The position numbers were made by a program, and so were the translations under genes. From JAJNNC01 sp038232695 (GTDB lineage Bacteria; Bacteroidota; Bacteroidia; Cytophagales; Cyclobacteriaceae), in NCBI GenBank assembly GCA_038232695.1, contig JBBSNI010000046.1, positions 1-22,443 of the forward strand: 22,443 nucleotides of DNA, given 5' to 3'. The notes under the pieces were generated by a model that saw nothing but the letters and a program-made list of their open reading frames with translations, searched no databases and was not told where the DNA came from. Positions 1 through 7,748 of this stretch are shown in pieces; the first letter of the stretch is position 1; every line of letters starts with the position of its first letter.

Positions 1-1178
1 AGCGCACCCAGACCAGCCACCTGCCCGACCCATACGATCCTACGCCCGTCAAACAAGATATTGGCGTGTATTATACCGCCTGGAACTATGGCGGTATCAG
101 CTTTGCCATTCTGGAAGACCGCAAGTTCAAATCTGCCCCTAAGAATGTATTGCCCCAGGAAGCCAAAGTGGTCAATGGCTTTATTCAGAACCCTGAGTTT
201 AATATCAGAGCGCATTATGATGTAGACGCCGATCTGTTGGGCAAGCGGCAGATGAAGTTCTTATCAGATTGGGCCAGCGACTGGAAGCAAGGGACAGAGA
301 TGAAAGCAGTACTCTCACAGACCAACTTCTGCACGGTAGCGACCCTGCCCAAAGGAGAGATCATCGACAAGATCGTGCCCCAACTGCCTATCCCTGAGCC
401 TGGCACCTATGTGCAGGGCGATGCCCCTACGACCGATATGGACTCCAACGGCTGGCCGCAGAAAGGCAGGGATGAAGCGTTGAGAACGATTCGAAAATGC
501 TTTGCCTTTCATATTGCCGGCGACCAGCACCTGGCCAGTGTGGTGCATTACGGCGTGGAGGAGTTTGGCGACGCGGGCTTTGCCTTTGCCGGTCCGGCAC
601 TGAACAACCTGTGGCCCCGCCGCTGGTGGCCTCCCGTAGACGCCAGTCACCAGCCACTGCCCGGCAAGGCGAAGTATACCGGCAACTTTCTGGATGGCTT
701 TGGCAATCATATGACCATTCATGCTGTAGCCAATCCGCATCAGACTAATAAAGAACCTGCCCGGATTTACGACCGCGCTACGGGCTACGGCATCGTTGTT
801 TTTGACAAAAAGGCGCGGACCATCCGTACCGAATGTTGGCCCCGGTTTGCCGATCCCGAAGATTCTTCTACCGGACAGCAATACCAGGGTTGGCCTGTCA
901 CCATTGCCCAGCAGGATAACTACAGCCGCCGCCCGGCAGGGCATCTGCCTACCCTGGAGATTCAGGGCGCAGACAATCCGGTGGTGCAGGTGGTAGATGA
1001 GCAAAACGGTGAAATCCTGTACACACTGCGCATCCGGGGCAATACGTTCCGTCCGCCCGTCTTTGCCGCAGGCGCACATACCGTCAAGGTAAGCGAACCG
1101 GACAGCGGCAAGGAAAAATCAGTGAAAGGTTTGAAAGCAACTGCCGATACCAAAGCGAAGCAGGTGGTGGTGTTGTAG
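1..1178 (+). CDS. PhoD-like metallophosphatase family protein (5' end missing)
   Basis: The reading frame is open from the first bases of the window (first full codon at position 3), so the true start lies to the left and only the C-terminal part, about 390 residues, is present. Motifs resemble the second half of the PhoD/alkaline phosphatase D metallophosphoesterase fold: LLGKRQMKFLSDW (from about 234), DMDSNGWPQ (from about 435), and the metal-ligand-like segment GDQH (519-530) followed by HYG. After this comes a C-terminal region ending in an AGAHTVKV stretch, which looks like a small beta-sandwich domain. Such proteins are usually exported and act on phosphodiesters or phosphomonoesters. 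The catalytic N-terminal metal ligands cannot be checked because they lie outside the window. The gene ends with TAG, and no clear terminator follows. The PhoD-like fold is a good guess; the substrate is unknown. Confidence 0.65.
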   Translation, partial: RTQTSHLPDPYDPTPVKQDIGVYYTAWNYGGISFAILEDRKFKSAPKNVLPQEAKVVNGFIQNPEFNIRAHYDVDADLLGKRQMKFLSDWASDWKQGTEMKAVLSQTNFCTVATLPKGEIIDKIVPQLPIPEPGTYVQGDAPTTDMDSNGWPQKGRDEALRTIRKCFAFHIAGDQHLASVVHYGVEEFGDAGFAFAGPALNNLWPRRWWPPVDASHQPLPGKAKYTGNFLDGFGNHMTIHAVANPHQTNKEPARIYDRATGYGIVVFDKKARTIRTECWPRFADPEDSSTGQQYQGWPVTIAQQDNYSRRPAGHLPTLEIQGADNPVVQVVDEQNGEILYTLRIRGNTFRPPVFAAGAHTVKVSEPDSGKEKSVKGLKATADTKAKQVVVL

Positions 1179-1319
1179 CCCTATGCGTGTGACGAATATT
1201 TTGTGGTATTGAGCAACCTTTAATTTGCATTGAGCTAATAAGCCCTTGCGATAAAAAAATTAATTAGCCACATTTGAAGGTGTTGCTGAAATGCTGGTAC
1301 TGTGTCCTGGTTATTTTTA

Positions 1320-1352
1320 CCCGGCTTATTGCCTGATTTTTTGGCAACCGGG
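1320..1352 (+). other. GC-rich stem-loop in the leader of the serine hydrolase gene
   Basis: CCCGG (1320-1324) pairs with CCGGG (1348-1352), and TTGCC (1329-1333) pairs with GGCAA (1343-1347). A four-base bulge lies on the left side and the loop is TGATTTTTT. No T-run follows on either strand, so it is not an ordinary intrinsic terminator. It sits about 65 bases before the chosen ATG at 1417. The rest of the 1179-1416 gap shows nothing else I can support. Confidence 0.4.
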
Positions 1353-1416
1353 GAACCATTTCACCCTGTTCGCAGTAATATGTCAAACCTATAAACTGAC
1401 AACCTTATTATCTTTT

Positions 1417-2733
1417 ATGACGCTTAGTAACCCTGTTTTGTCTACATTTAAAGGAAAGTACTTCGTATCCGGTCTTATCTTCGCCCTTTTTTACTTCGGT
1501 GTTCCTTTTTCTATTGCTGACAATGACATTCTGGCATTCGGTAATACGGAAGCTCCCTATTTAAAAAGCGTAGCTAACCTCTCCAACGACAAATCGGACA
1601 TAGCCAGCCTGTCCGCTATCGATACGGCGATGGCGCACTTTGTACGGCAGCAGGGCGTGGTAGGTACTTCTGTGGGTATCGTCAAGGATGGACAATTGGT
1701 GTATGCCAAAGGCTTTGGCTATACCGACCAGGAAACGCAAACGCCGGTAGAGCCTTACCATATGTTCAGGATTGGCAGTATTTCCAAACTTATCACAGCG
1801 GTAGCTATTATGAAGCTGCGGGAAGAAGGTAAGCTGAACCTGGAAGACCCCGTATTTGGTAAAGAAGGGATACTGACATCGCGCTTGTATCAAAATATTA
1901 AGGACAAAAAAGTCTACCAGATCAAAGTAAAACACCTGCTCGATCATACGGCTGGCTGGAGTAAGCGTACGTACGGAGACCCTATGTTCATTCCGCTCAA
2001 AATTGCAGAAGCCATGGAAGCGCCTGCTCCTGCGGATTTGAATACGATCATCCAATTTATCTTATCCAAACCACTTCCTTACCGACCAGGCAGGTACTAT
2101 GATTACTCCAACTTTGGCTACTGCCTGCTGGGCAAAGTGATAGAGGAAGTATCCGGGATGCCTTACGAAGAATATGTACGGCAACACCTGTTATATCCTC
2201 TGGGTATTACGGGTATGCGCCTGGCCAAGAACCGTGTGGAAGACCGCCTCGAACAGGAAGTGGCTTATTATGACTTTACGCCCAACAACATCCGCCCTTC
2301 TATTTATGGTACCGGCGAAAAAGTGCTGACAGCCTACAGTTTTAACATAGAAGCCCTGGGTGCTGCTGGCGGTTGGCTGGCTACCTCCACCGACCTGCTA
2401 AAATTCCTGGTTGCTATCGATGGGTTTAAAAATATGCCGGATATACTTAGCAACGAATCTTTGCTGGCGATGCTGCACCCGGAGCGTGGCGGGCGTCCTT
2501 ATGGATGGCGTGGTGTGACGGCCGATGGCACCTGGTGGCGCACCGGCACACTGGCAGGCACTTCTGCTATCGTCAAGCGTCTGGAAAACGGAGTTTCCTG
2601 GGTCGTACTGACCAATACCAGCAACAGAAAAAGTGATTACTTTACAGGAAGGATTAATTATACGATGGACAGGGTTTTGTCTAAGCTGGATGCGTGGCCC
2701 GAACAGGATTTGTTCTCTTTGACCTATTATTAG
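1417..2733 (+). CDS. Serine hydrolase, class C beta-lactamase / penicillin-binding-protein-like family
   Basis: This is a protein of 438 residues if it starts at the ATG at 1417. The frame is open back to 1291, but the 1417 start puts a hydrophobic export signal (KYFVSGLIFALFYFGVPFSIA) close to the N-terminus, as expected. Family signatures of the serine beta-lactamase fold are all present: S-I-S-K (S121 and K124 from this start; nucleophile and general base), the Y-S-N motif within YDYSNFGY (Y230), and R-T-G in WWRTGTLAGT (about 375-377) in place of the usual KTG/HTG. Proteins of this kind are exported peptidases or esterases acting on D-amino-acid peptides or small esters. The sequence does not reveal the substrate and does not argue for antibiotic resistance. 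It is probably a single gene, since a strong terminator follows 18 bases after the stop. Confidence 0.85.
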   Translation: MTLSNPVLSTFKGKYFVSGLIFALFYFGVPFSIADNDILAFGNTEAPYLKSVANLSNDKSDIASLSAIDTAMAHFVRQQGVVGTSVGIVKDGQLVYAKGFGYTDQETQTPVEPYHMFRIGSISKLITAVAIMKLREEGKLNLEDPVFGKEGILTSRLYQNIKDKKVYQIKVKHLLDHTAGWSKRTYGDPMFIPLKIAEAMEAPAPADLNTIIQFILSKPLPYRPGRYYDYSNFGYCLLGKVIEEVSGMPYEEYVRQHLLYPLGITGMRLAKNRVEDRLEQEVAYYDFTPNNIRPSIYGTGEKVLTAYSFNIEALGAAGGWLATSTDLLKFLVAIDGFKNMPDILSNESLLAMLHPERGGRPYGWRGVTADGTWWRTGTLAGTSAIVKRLENGVSWVVLTNTSNRKSDYFTGRINYTMDRVLSKLDAWPEQDLFSLTYY

Positions 2734-2751
2734 CCCGCCTTAAAAAATGAT

Positions 2752-2781
2752 AAAGGGTAGTGATGAACTACCCTTTTTTTT
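2752..2781 (+). terminator. Intrinsic terminator, probably used from both strands
   Basis: A perfect 10-bp stem, AAAGGGTAGT (2752-2761) with ACTACCCTTT (2767-2776), has a five-base loop GATGA and runs into eight T (2774-2781). It lies 18 bases after the serine hydrolase stop. Read on the minus strand, the stem is followed by ATCATTTTTT, so it can also end the small minus-strand transcript from the promoter at 2884-2914. Confidence 0.9.
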
Positions 2782-2789
2782 GCGATTAC

Positions 2790-2855
2790 CTATTTTTCGG
2801 GAAAAGCCTCAAGCCCGATACAGATACAAAATATAATAGCACCAATGAAAGCCAT
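2790..2855 (-). CDS. Candidate 21-residue hydrophobic small protein
   Basis: On the minus strand an ATG at 2855 opens 21 codons ending in TAG at 2790. The peptide starts MAFIGAIIFCICIG and ends LEAFPEK. The first two thirds would make one membrane-spanning helix and the tail is short and charged. Support comes from its surroundings: a very good Bacteroidota promoter ends 28 bases upstream of the ATG, and a perfect intrinsic terminator begins 8 bases after the stop, so the whole unit is a transcript of about 125 bases. There is no clear Shine-Dalgarno sequence, only an A-rich leader, which is normal in this phylum. I do not recognise the peptide. The transcript could instead be a small non-coding RNA with a chance ORF. 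Confidence 0.45.
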   Translation of the reverse strand: MAFIGAIIFCICIGLEAFPEK

Positions 2856-2883
2856 AATAATTCAATTTTAAGTTTATATAATA

Positions 2884-2914
2884 CAAATGTAATAATTGTA
2901 TTCAAATAAGTCAA
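2884..2914 (-). promoter_or_regulatory. Bacteroidota-type promoter for the small minus-strand transcript
   Basis: On the minus strand TTG (2914-2912) is followed after exactly 20 bases by TACATTTG (2891-2884), a perfect match to the -7 consensus TAnnTTTG. Transcription would begin near 2878, about 20 bases before the ATG at 2855. The stretch between this promoter and 2990 is AT-rich and shows no other feature. Confidence 0.65.
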
Positions 2915-2996
2915 TAGTTGACTTAAATAATATTTAATAAAAAATTAAGAGGCTTAGAGAGGTTGTCAGCTTATTAATTATACTTACCGGGAATCA

Positions 2997-3011
2997 AAAA
3001 TGTTGCATTTT
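2997..3011 (-). terminator. Possible weak AT-rich terminator of the ceramidase-like gene
   Basis: AAAATG and CATTTT form a six-base stem with a three-base loop, about 40 bases after the stop of the minus-strand gene at 3050. On that strand it ends in a short T-run (CATTTTTG). The stem is short and AT-only, so it may have no function. Confidence 0.2.
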
Positions 3012-3049
3012 GTAGAAAAAATTACATTTTAAATTTTATAATTGTTGAC

Positions 3050-4531
3050 CTATTTTGAGGTCTTTTCAGCGCTTGTACTTCGCATTTCTCCTTGCAGGTA
3101 ATTAATCACCGACTCAGTAAGGTGCCCGGCTGCCGCAGGGGTAAAAGGAGAAACGGTTTCTACCTCGTACCCTCCGTATTTCCACTCCTCCGCTGTCGGC
3201 AGATAACCCAACCAGCCGTTGCTGTAGCCATAATAGAAAGTATAGGGAAAGGGAGAACGGTCGCGCACCTCATTGGAAACTTCACAAAACAACTCCAGCG
3301 GTGCGCTCCAGATGGCAATATCTTCGTTGATCTTCCAGAAGCGAACAGGAAGTTGCACCATCTTGGTACCTGCCTTGGTGGTACGGGTATAGTTTTCCAT
3401 ATCCGCAGGCCAACCCAGACCGGCCTTTCGGGGTGTCTCTACAGTCAGCGATCCTGCACGTAAGGTCACTTCATCGGTGGTGGCTACAATCCTGCGGTTT
3501 GCATCCAGTATCTTATCTCCTAACAACACCCGGAAGTGGTTCAGGTGTCCCGCCTTAGGATCGGGATACACGCTGTAAATGGGAGCGATATTACCGGCAG
3601 CGCCATTGATAAAAAGTAGGGGCACACCCGCTTTCTGCTCCACATACTCGGAAACGATGCCAGTTACATCTCCGCTGATCTCCCGGAAAGTTCCACCCAG
3701 GACCGTCCCATGAATAGGATAGTTGGCAATCATCGCCAGCGGGCTGCCATCTTCCCTATCAATCCGCAGCAGCCCGATCCGGCGGTCTACCGGACCATCC
3801 GGGTTCAGTCCTATAGAGGCATGGCCGTCAATATCTTTCGCGCGCCGGTTGATATTGGCCTGCGAGAATCCCCAGCCTACCCCCAGGCGGGCAGAAGAAA
3901 GCTTTTGCCGGGCCTCCAAGATACCCTGCGCCAGTTTTTGTTCTACCCACGCAGTATAAGCTGTATCTACTTCGTGATGATAACGATCGGGCAGAAAAAC
4001 ACCGGGCAAACCCGCCGGGCCCACCTCCGGAGCCGAGTGGGTATGGGTCACTGTCCACCAGAAATGCATAGGATCGATGCCATGTTCCTCCTTTAGTTTA
4101 GCGGCCATACGGTCATACTCTGACGGTGAAATAAGGCAGAATTCCGAGGAAACCAAAAACAACTGCGTGTTACCGTCATCCAGAGCTACAATACGGTGGA
4201 AGATGCTGTCGTGCACTCCGGTGGATTCCCTGGCTTGATAACCCAGCAGCATTTTGGGTTCTTCGGGGGTAATGTTCACTTTGACGACGGCTGCGCGAAA
4301 TCTGCCAACAGGAGCAATAACAGACAGCCCAGCCGGGCTTTCAGCCGTCATACCAGTAGGAATTACTTTGAGGCTTTCGCCGGCAACCGGCACTGTTTTC
4401 TGCTGCGTTCGGAAGTGTTCTGATTTCCCACAGGAAAGTAACAGACACAGCAGAAGCATAAAAAAAATAGCCTGACCCGTAGCAAATAAAGGAAAAAACC
4501 GGTTAGGAAGCGGACAGTAGATTGAATTCAT
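3050..4531 (-). CDS. Neutral/alkaline non-lysosomal ceramidase-like lipoprotein
   Basis: The protein has 493 residues. The N-terminus carries a hydrophobic signal with a lipobox ending LLLSC (Cys34), so it is probably an exported lipoprotein. From about residue 78 the sequence follows the N-terminal catalytic domain of neutral ceramidases: FRAAVVKVNITP, LGYQARESTG, the metal-binding THTHSAPE (about 162-169), NYPIHGTVLG, and INGAAGNIAP. It has about 490 residues and lacks the long C-terminal immunoglobulin-like domain of full ceramidases. Many bacterial proteins of this shape are of unknown specificity, so hydrolysis of a sphingolipid amide is plausible (Bacteroidota make sphingolipids) but not shown. 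Residues 59-78 between the signal and the domain are low in complexity and lie over a palindromic DNA stretch (4305-4360). It lies 85 bases downstream of the large cytochrome-containing gene and probably shares its transcript. Confidence 0.8.
   Translation of the reverse strand: MNSIYCPLPNRFFPLFATGQAIFFMLLLCLLLSCGKSEHFRTQQKTVPVAGESLKVIPTGMTAESPAGLSVIAPVGRFRAAVVKVNITPEEPKMLLGYQARESTGVHDSIFHRIVALDDGNTQLFLVSSEFCLISPSEYDRMAAKLKEEHGIDPMHFWWTVTHTHSAPEVGPAGLPGVFLPDRYHHEVDTAYTAWVEQKLAQGILEARQKLSSARLGVGWGFSQANINRRAKDIDGHASIGLNPDGPVDRRIGLLRIDREDGSPLAMIANYPIHGTVLGGTFREISGDVTGIVSEYVEQKAGVPLLFINGAAGNIAPIYSVYPDPKAGHLNHFRVLLGDKILDANRRIVATTDEVTLRAGSLTVETPRKAGLGWPADMENYTRTTKAGTKMVQLPVRFWKINEDIAIWSAPLELFCEVSNEVRDRSPFPYTFYYGYSNGWLGYLPTAEEWKYGGYEVETVSPFTPAAAGHLTESVINYLQGEMRSTSAEKTSK
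4305..4360. repeat. Imperfect palindrome inside the ceramidase-like gene
   Basis: The core AGCCC (4326-4330), AGCC, GGGCT (4335-4339) is flanked by partly complementary arms reaching 4305 and 4360. Both strands encode similar peptides here (one reads ESPAGLSVIAPVG, the other DSPAGLSAVIPVG). It lies in the linker between the lipoprotein signal and the catalytic domain, a place that tolerates insertions. Confidence 0.35.
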
Positions 4532-4578
4532 GTTTGTGTTCTTTGTGGTTAATAAAAAATCTCATGTAGAGTAGTATT

Positions 4579-4618
4579 AGGTCATTTAATATAGTCAGGC
4601 AAAAAGCCTTAATGACCT
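4579..4618 (-). other. Intercistronic stem-loop between the cytochrome gene and the ceramidase-like gene
   Basis: AGGTCATT (4579-4586) pairs with AATGACCT (4611-4618), which overlaps the stop codon of the upstream gene. Inside, AGGC and GCCT close over a loop of five A (on the plus strand), leaving a ten-base bulge on one side. No T-run follows on the minus strand, so partial termination, mRNA end protection or translational separation are all possible. Confidence 0.4.
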
Positions 4619-7600
4619 ATGGATTGGCCTGCCGGATGTAGGCCAGCAAGTCAGCCATCTCCTGCTGGCTGATCTGATCTTCCAGCCCCGCAGGCATAGC
4701 CGATACATCTAAAGCCTGCAAGGAGGCAATATCTTTGCGGGCAATAGTAGTTTCCTGTCCGGCCGGGTTACGCAGGGTAAGGGCCGTAGGCGTTTCCGTA
4801 GCGATAATTCCTTGTGCTGCCTCTCCTGATTTTAGTTTCACCGTCCAGAGGTTGTAGCCATCGGCAATAGACAGGTTTGGGTCTAAAATATCTGCCATGA
4901 TAGCAGCCGGACGCCGGTTTTTTAGGGAAGAAAGGTCAGGGCCAAAATCTCTGCCTGCTTTTCCTCCCATCTGGTGACAAACAGCGCAGTTTTTTTCAAA
5001 CACAAGTTGCCCTTGCTGCTGGCTGGCTTGTAGCGTCAGGGCGGACTGATATTGTTGGATAGTTTCCTGCGTATGTTCCTCTTTTTTGCCTAACAATGAC
5101 CGGGCGCGGGTGCTAAGCTCGTTGTTTTTTAATGTCATCAGCCTCACACTACGCGGCCAACCTAGGGTCGCTTGTTGAATCGTTCCTTCCTCTATGGCAT
5201 CTAAGAGCAGGCTGATCCTCTCCGAATTACCCATAAACGTATTGATGGCCACGTTGCGTACTTCCGGCGTCAGCACCTGCCACTGCGAGAGTACATAGCG
5301 GCTCACGGTCTGATCAGGCTTGACGCTGAGGGTATGTAAAGCTGCGGTCTGTACAGGCAGCGGCTCAGTAGGAACGATCATTTCTTTGAGAAAAGAAACA
5401 TAGGGTTTAAGGTTACCCAAAGCAATAAAAGCAATGGCTTCGGCTCTTCTTTCTGCCGGCAAACTACGGTCGCCTGCCCTTGTTCGGGCCTGTTGCATAG
5501 CCTTTGTGGTTTCGGCTCCTGCTGAAAGTCCTGCACTTAGCTGCAATATCTGTAGACATGCTTGCCGCACCAAAGAGGAAGGGTGTTCAAAATAAGCCCA
5601 GACAAGCCTATTTTGCTCTTTTTTGACAATCGCTGAAGATGACCTATTATTTTTTAGCCCTCGTGCCAGCCCTTCCAGCACCGGTGCCTGCCATGCACTG
5701 CGATCTGCTACCCTAACAGTAGCTTTTTCCATAAGCCTGTAGATGGTCTTCGTTTCCTCACCTGCTGCGGCCATAGCACTTAATTGCTCCATGAGGGAGG
5801 CGTAGGCGGCAGTATCTTCCTGAAAACGGCTTAATACGGCTTCCAGCAAGACATCTTTCTGAGACGAAGAGGCGGAAAGGGCAGCAATTTGTACCCATGC
5901 ATCCTGTAAATCTTTGAACAGCAGCTTTTGCCGCGCCCGGGCAACCAGTGGGCTATCTGTAAAACCCAAGGTACAAAGCAACTGAAACCTTACCTTAGGA
6001 TCTGAATCTTCCTGCAAAGCCAGCAGTGGTTCAATAAGGGTAGTATCTTCCCGGTGGAGTTCAGTTAGCCGGATAGCATTCTCCCGGATGCCCGGCACCG
6101 GGTCTTGTAAAGCCTGCATGATCATCTCCGCCCGAAGTTTTCCCATACCCTCCAACGTCCATAAAGCATGAAGCCTGCCCAAAGGAGCCTCCGTATTTTT
6201 AGCCATTTGCGTTAACAAAGGAATAGTTGCTGCTTCATTTCTGTCTAAAAGCAGGCGATGGGCATTCCGTCGCCACCAAATGTTAGGATTTGCCAGCGCC
6301 TCTACCAATGCCTCATCGGTGGCATCGCCCAAGCGGAGGTCTTTTGACCAGTCCATAGGTTTTGTGCCAACAGGTGTGATGCGGTAAATCCGCCCCTGGT
6401 CTGTGCCATTGTAAAGTTCACCCGATTGCACCACTTCTTCTGACATCCATTCCGGGTGCTCAATGATCTGCCGGTAGTAGTCTACCACATACAGCGCCCC
6501 GTCCGGCCCGATATACATATTGACCGGGCGAAACCAGGCATCGGTAGAAGCGAGAAACTCTTTTTGAGGATACAGGCGACTTGCCGTAAAGCTGACACCC
6601 TGACCCGTCAGCCTATCGGCATGTACCAGGTTACTCACCGGTTCGGCGACGAAGGTGACGCTATCAAAGTCTGCCGGAAAAGCACCGCCCTGGTAGATTG
6701 TCAGCCCACAGGACGAGGTGATCACGCCTACGTCGGTAAGCATCTGGTGTTCGGGATTTTTAGTGATGGGAAACACGGCGGCAGCGTTGCCATGATCTGA
6801 AAGAGACTGGGTAGCGTCAGCGATGAGCAGATCAGGCTGGCGTTCCAGGTAGCGCGCTGCGATGATCTCCTGAAAAATGTGGTTGGCATTACTGACCAGC
6901 AGGTGATGCCCCCAGGCATCAAAAGTCTGCCCAAACTGGGTATCACTGGATAGCATTTCCAGTCCGTAGCGGTCGGGACGAAAACGCACACTGCGGCCGC
7001 CGGCGTTTTCAGGCAGGCGGGGGGCGTCTGGCTGAGCGGGATAAAAAACTTCTCCTCCCCGGTCTCCAAACGCTTCTTCATACCGCTGGGTGGTGATGAC
7101 CGACTCATGGGCCAGGTAAATCCAGTTGTCCAGCCCTAACAAAGGATTGTTCAAATTATGTTGAGGATTAGACACGGCAAAGCCGGTAAGTACGGTCTCT
7201 TTCTTGTCTGCCTTGCCATCTCCGTCGGTATCTTCCAGATACAGCACCTGTGGCGGGTCTGTCACCAGCACCCCTTTTTTCCATCGCATGATGCCGGTAG
7301 GCAATACCAGGTTATCAGCAAAAACGGTACTTTGATCCATCTGCCCATCGCCATCGGTGTCGGTAAGCAGCTTTATGTTGCCGGTGCCGCTTTTGTCCAG
7401 CGGGTATCCATGCATTTCTACCACATACAGGCGACCGTACTCATCTATCTCCATCGCTACAGGGTCAGCGACGAGCGGCTCACTGGCGATCAGTTCTATC
7501 TGGAACCCCGGTGCCAGCTCAAAAGTAGAAACAACGCTATCCATCCCCGTGTGGGTAGATGAAACGGATGGCTGACAACCTACGGAAGCCAACAACATGC

Positions 7601-7646
7601 AATAGAATGAATAGAGGCGAAGGGAATTTGAAACGTGCGTTTTCAT
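4617..7646 (-). CDS. Large lipoprotein: dehydrogenase-like beta-propeller, HEAT repeats and C-terminal heme-binding cytochrome c domain
   Basis: The protein has 1009 residues from the ATG at 7646. The frame is open to 7700, but the promoter at 7670-7700 lies inside that extension, so the 7646 start is preferred. It then begins with a signal ending SVGC (Cys24; a poor but acceptable lipobox). Residues about 40-420 resemble the putative membrane-bound dehydrogenase domain (a beta-propeller like TIGR02604), with two acidic DTDGDG motifs near 96 and 139 that may bind calcium. The middle is alpha-helical and HEAT-like. The last 128 residues carry CAVCH (about 887-891), a covalent heme c site, in a PVC-type heme-binding domain. 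It is probably an envelope oxidoreductase of unknown substrate that passes electrons to its own heme. It is transcribed with the ceramidase-like gene downstream. Confidence 0.8.
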   Translation of the reverse strand: MKTHVSNSLRLYSFYCMLLASVGCQPSVSSTHTGMDSVVSTFELAPGFQIELIASEPLVADPVAMEIDEYGRLYVVEMHGYPLDKSGTGNIKLLTDTDGDGQMDQSTVFADNLVLPTGIMRWKKGVLVTDPPQVLYLEDTDGDGKADKKETVLTGFAVSNPQHNLNNPLLGLDNWIYLAHESVITTQRYEEAFGDRGGEVFYPAQPDAPRLPENAGGRSVRFRPDRYGLEMLSSDTQFGQTFDAWGHHLLVSNANHIFQEIIAARYLERQPDLLIADATQSLSDHGNAAAVFPITKNPEHQMLTDVGVITSSCGLTIYQGGAFPADFDSVTFVAEPVSNLVHADRLTGQGVSFTASRLYPQKEFLASTDAWFRPVNMYIGPDGALYVVDYYRQIIEHPEWMSEEVVQSGELYNGTDQGRIYRITPVGTKPMDWSKDLRLGDATDEALVEALANPNIWWRRNAHRLLLDRNEAATIPLLTQMAKNTEAPLGRLHALWTLEGMGKLRAEMIMQALQDPVPGIRENAIRLTELHREDTTLIEPLLALQEDSDPKVRFQLLCTLGFTDSPLVARARQKLLFKDLQDAWVQIAALSASSSQKDVLLEAVLSRFQEDTAAYASLMEQLSAMAAAGEETKTIYRLMEKATVRVADRSAWQAPVLEGLARGLKNNRSSSAIVKKEQNRLVWAYFEHPSSLVRQACLQILQLSAGLSAGAETTKAMQQARTRAGDRSLPAERRAEAIAFIALGNLKPYVSFLKEMIVPTEPLPVQTAALHTLSVKPDQTVSRYVLSQWQVLTPEVRNVAINTFMGNSERISLLLDAIEEGTIQQATLGWPRSVRLMTLKNNELSTRARSLLGKKEEHTQETIQQYQSALTLQASQQQGQLVFEKNCAVCHQMGGKAGRDFGPDLSSLKNRRPAAIMADILDPNLSIADGYNLWTVKLKSGEAAQGIIATETPTALTLRNPAGQETTIARKDIASLQALDVSAMPAGLEDQISQQEMADLLAYIRQANP

Positions 7647-7669
7647 AAGTAGACATGGTATCAACGTGA

Positions 7670-7700
7670 TAAATGTATTGAAAAAGCAGTCCTTGTGCAA
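7670..7700 (-). promoter_or_regulatory. Bacteroidota-type promoter of the cytochrome/ceramidase pair
   Basis: On the minus strand TTG (7700-7698, within TTTG) is followed after 20 bases by TACATTTA (7677-7670), seven of eight matches to TAnnTTTG. The start codon at 7646 is 23 bases further on. This decides between the two possible starts of the large gene. Confidence 0.55.
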
Positions 7701-7748
7701 AGTACGCTCTCCGGGATTTTCAAAAAACCCTAAAACGCTTCTGAACCC

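Noticed and set aside
315..1079. Minus-strand frame of 254 codons opposite the PhoD-like gene
   Set aside because: It is a shadow of the plus-strand coding frame with no domain-like pattern and no promoter.
1291..1416. Upstream extension of the serine hydrolase start to 1291
   Set aside because: It would run through the 1320-1352 hairpin and bury the export signal about 50 residues inside the protein; the ATG at 1417 fits better.
7647..7700. Upstream extension of the large cytochrome gene to 7700
   Set aside because: The predicted promoter lies inside this stretch, and the lipoprotein signal begins properly at 7646.
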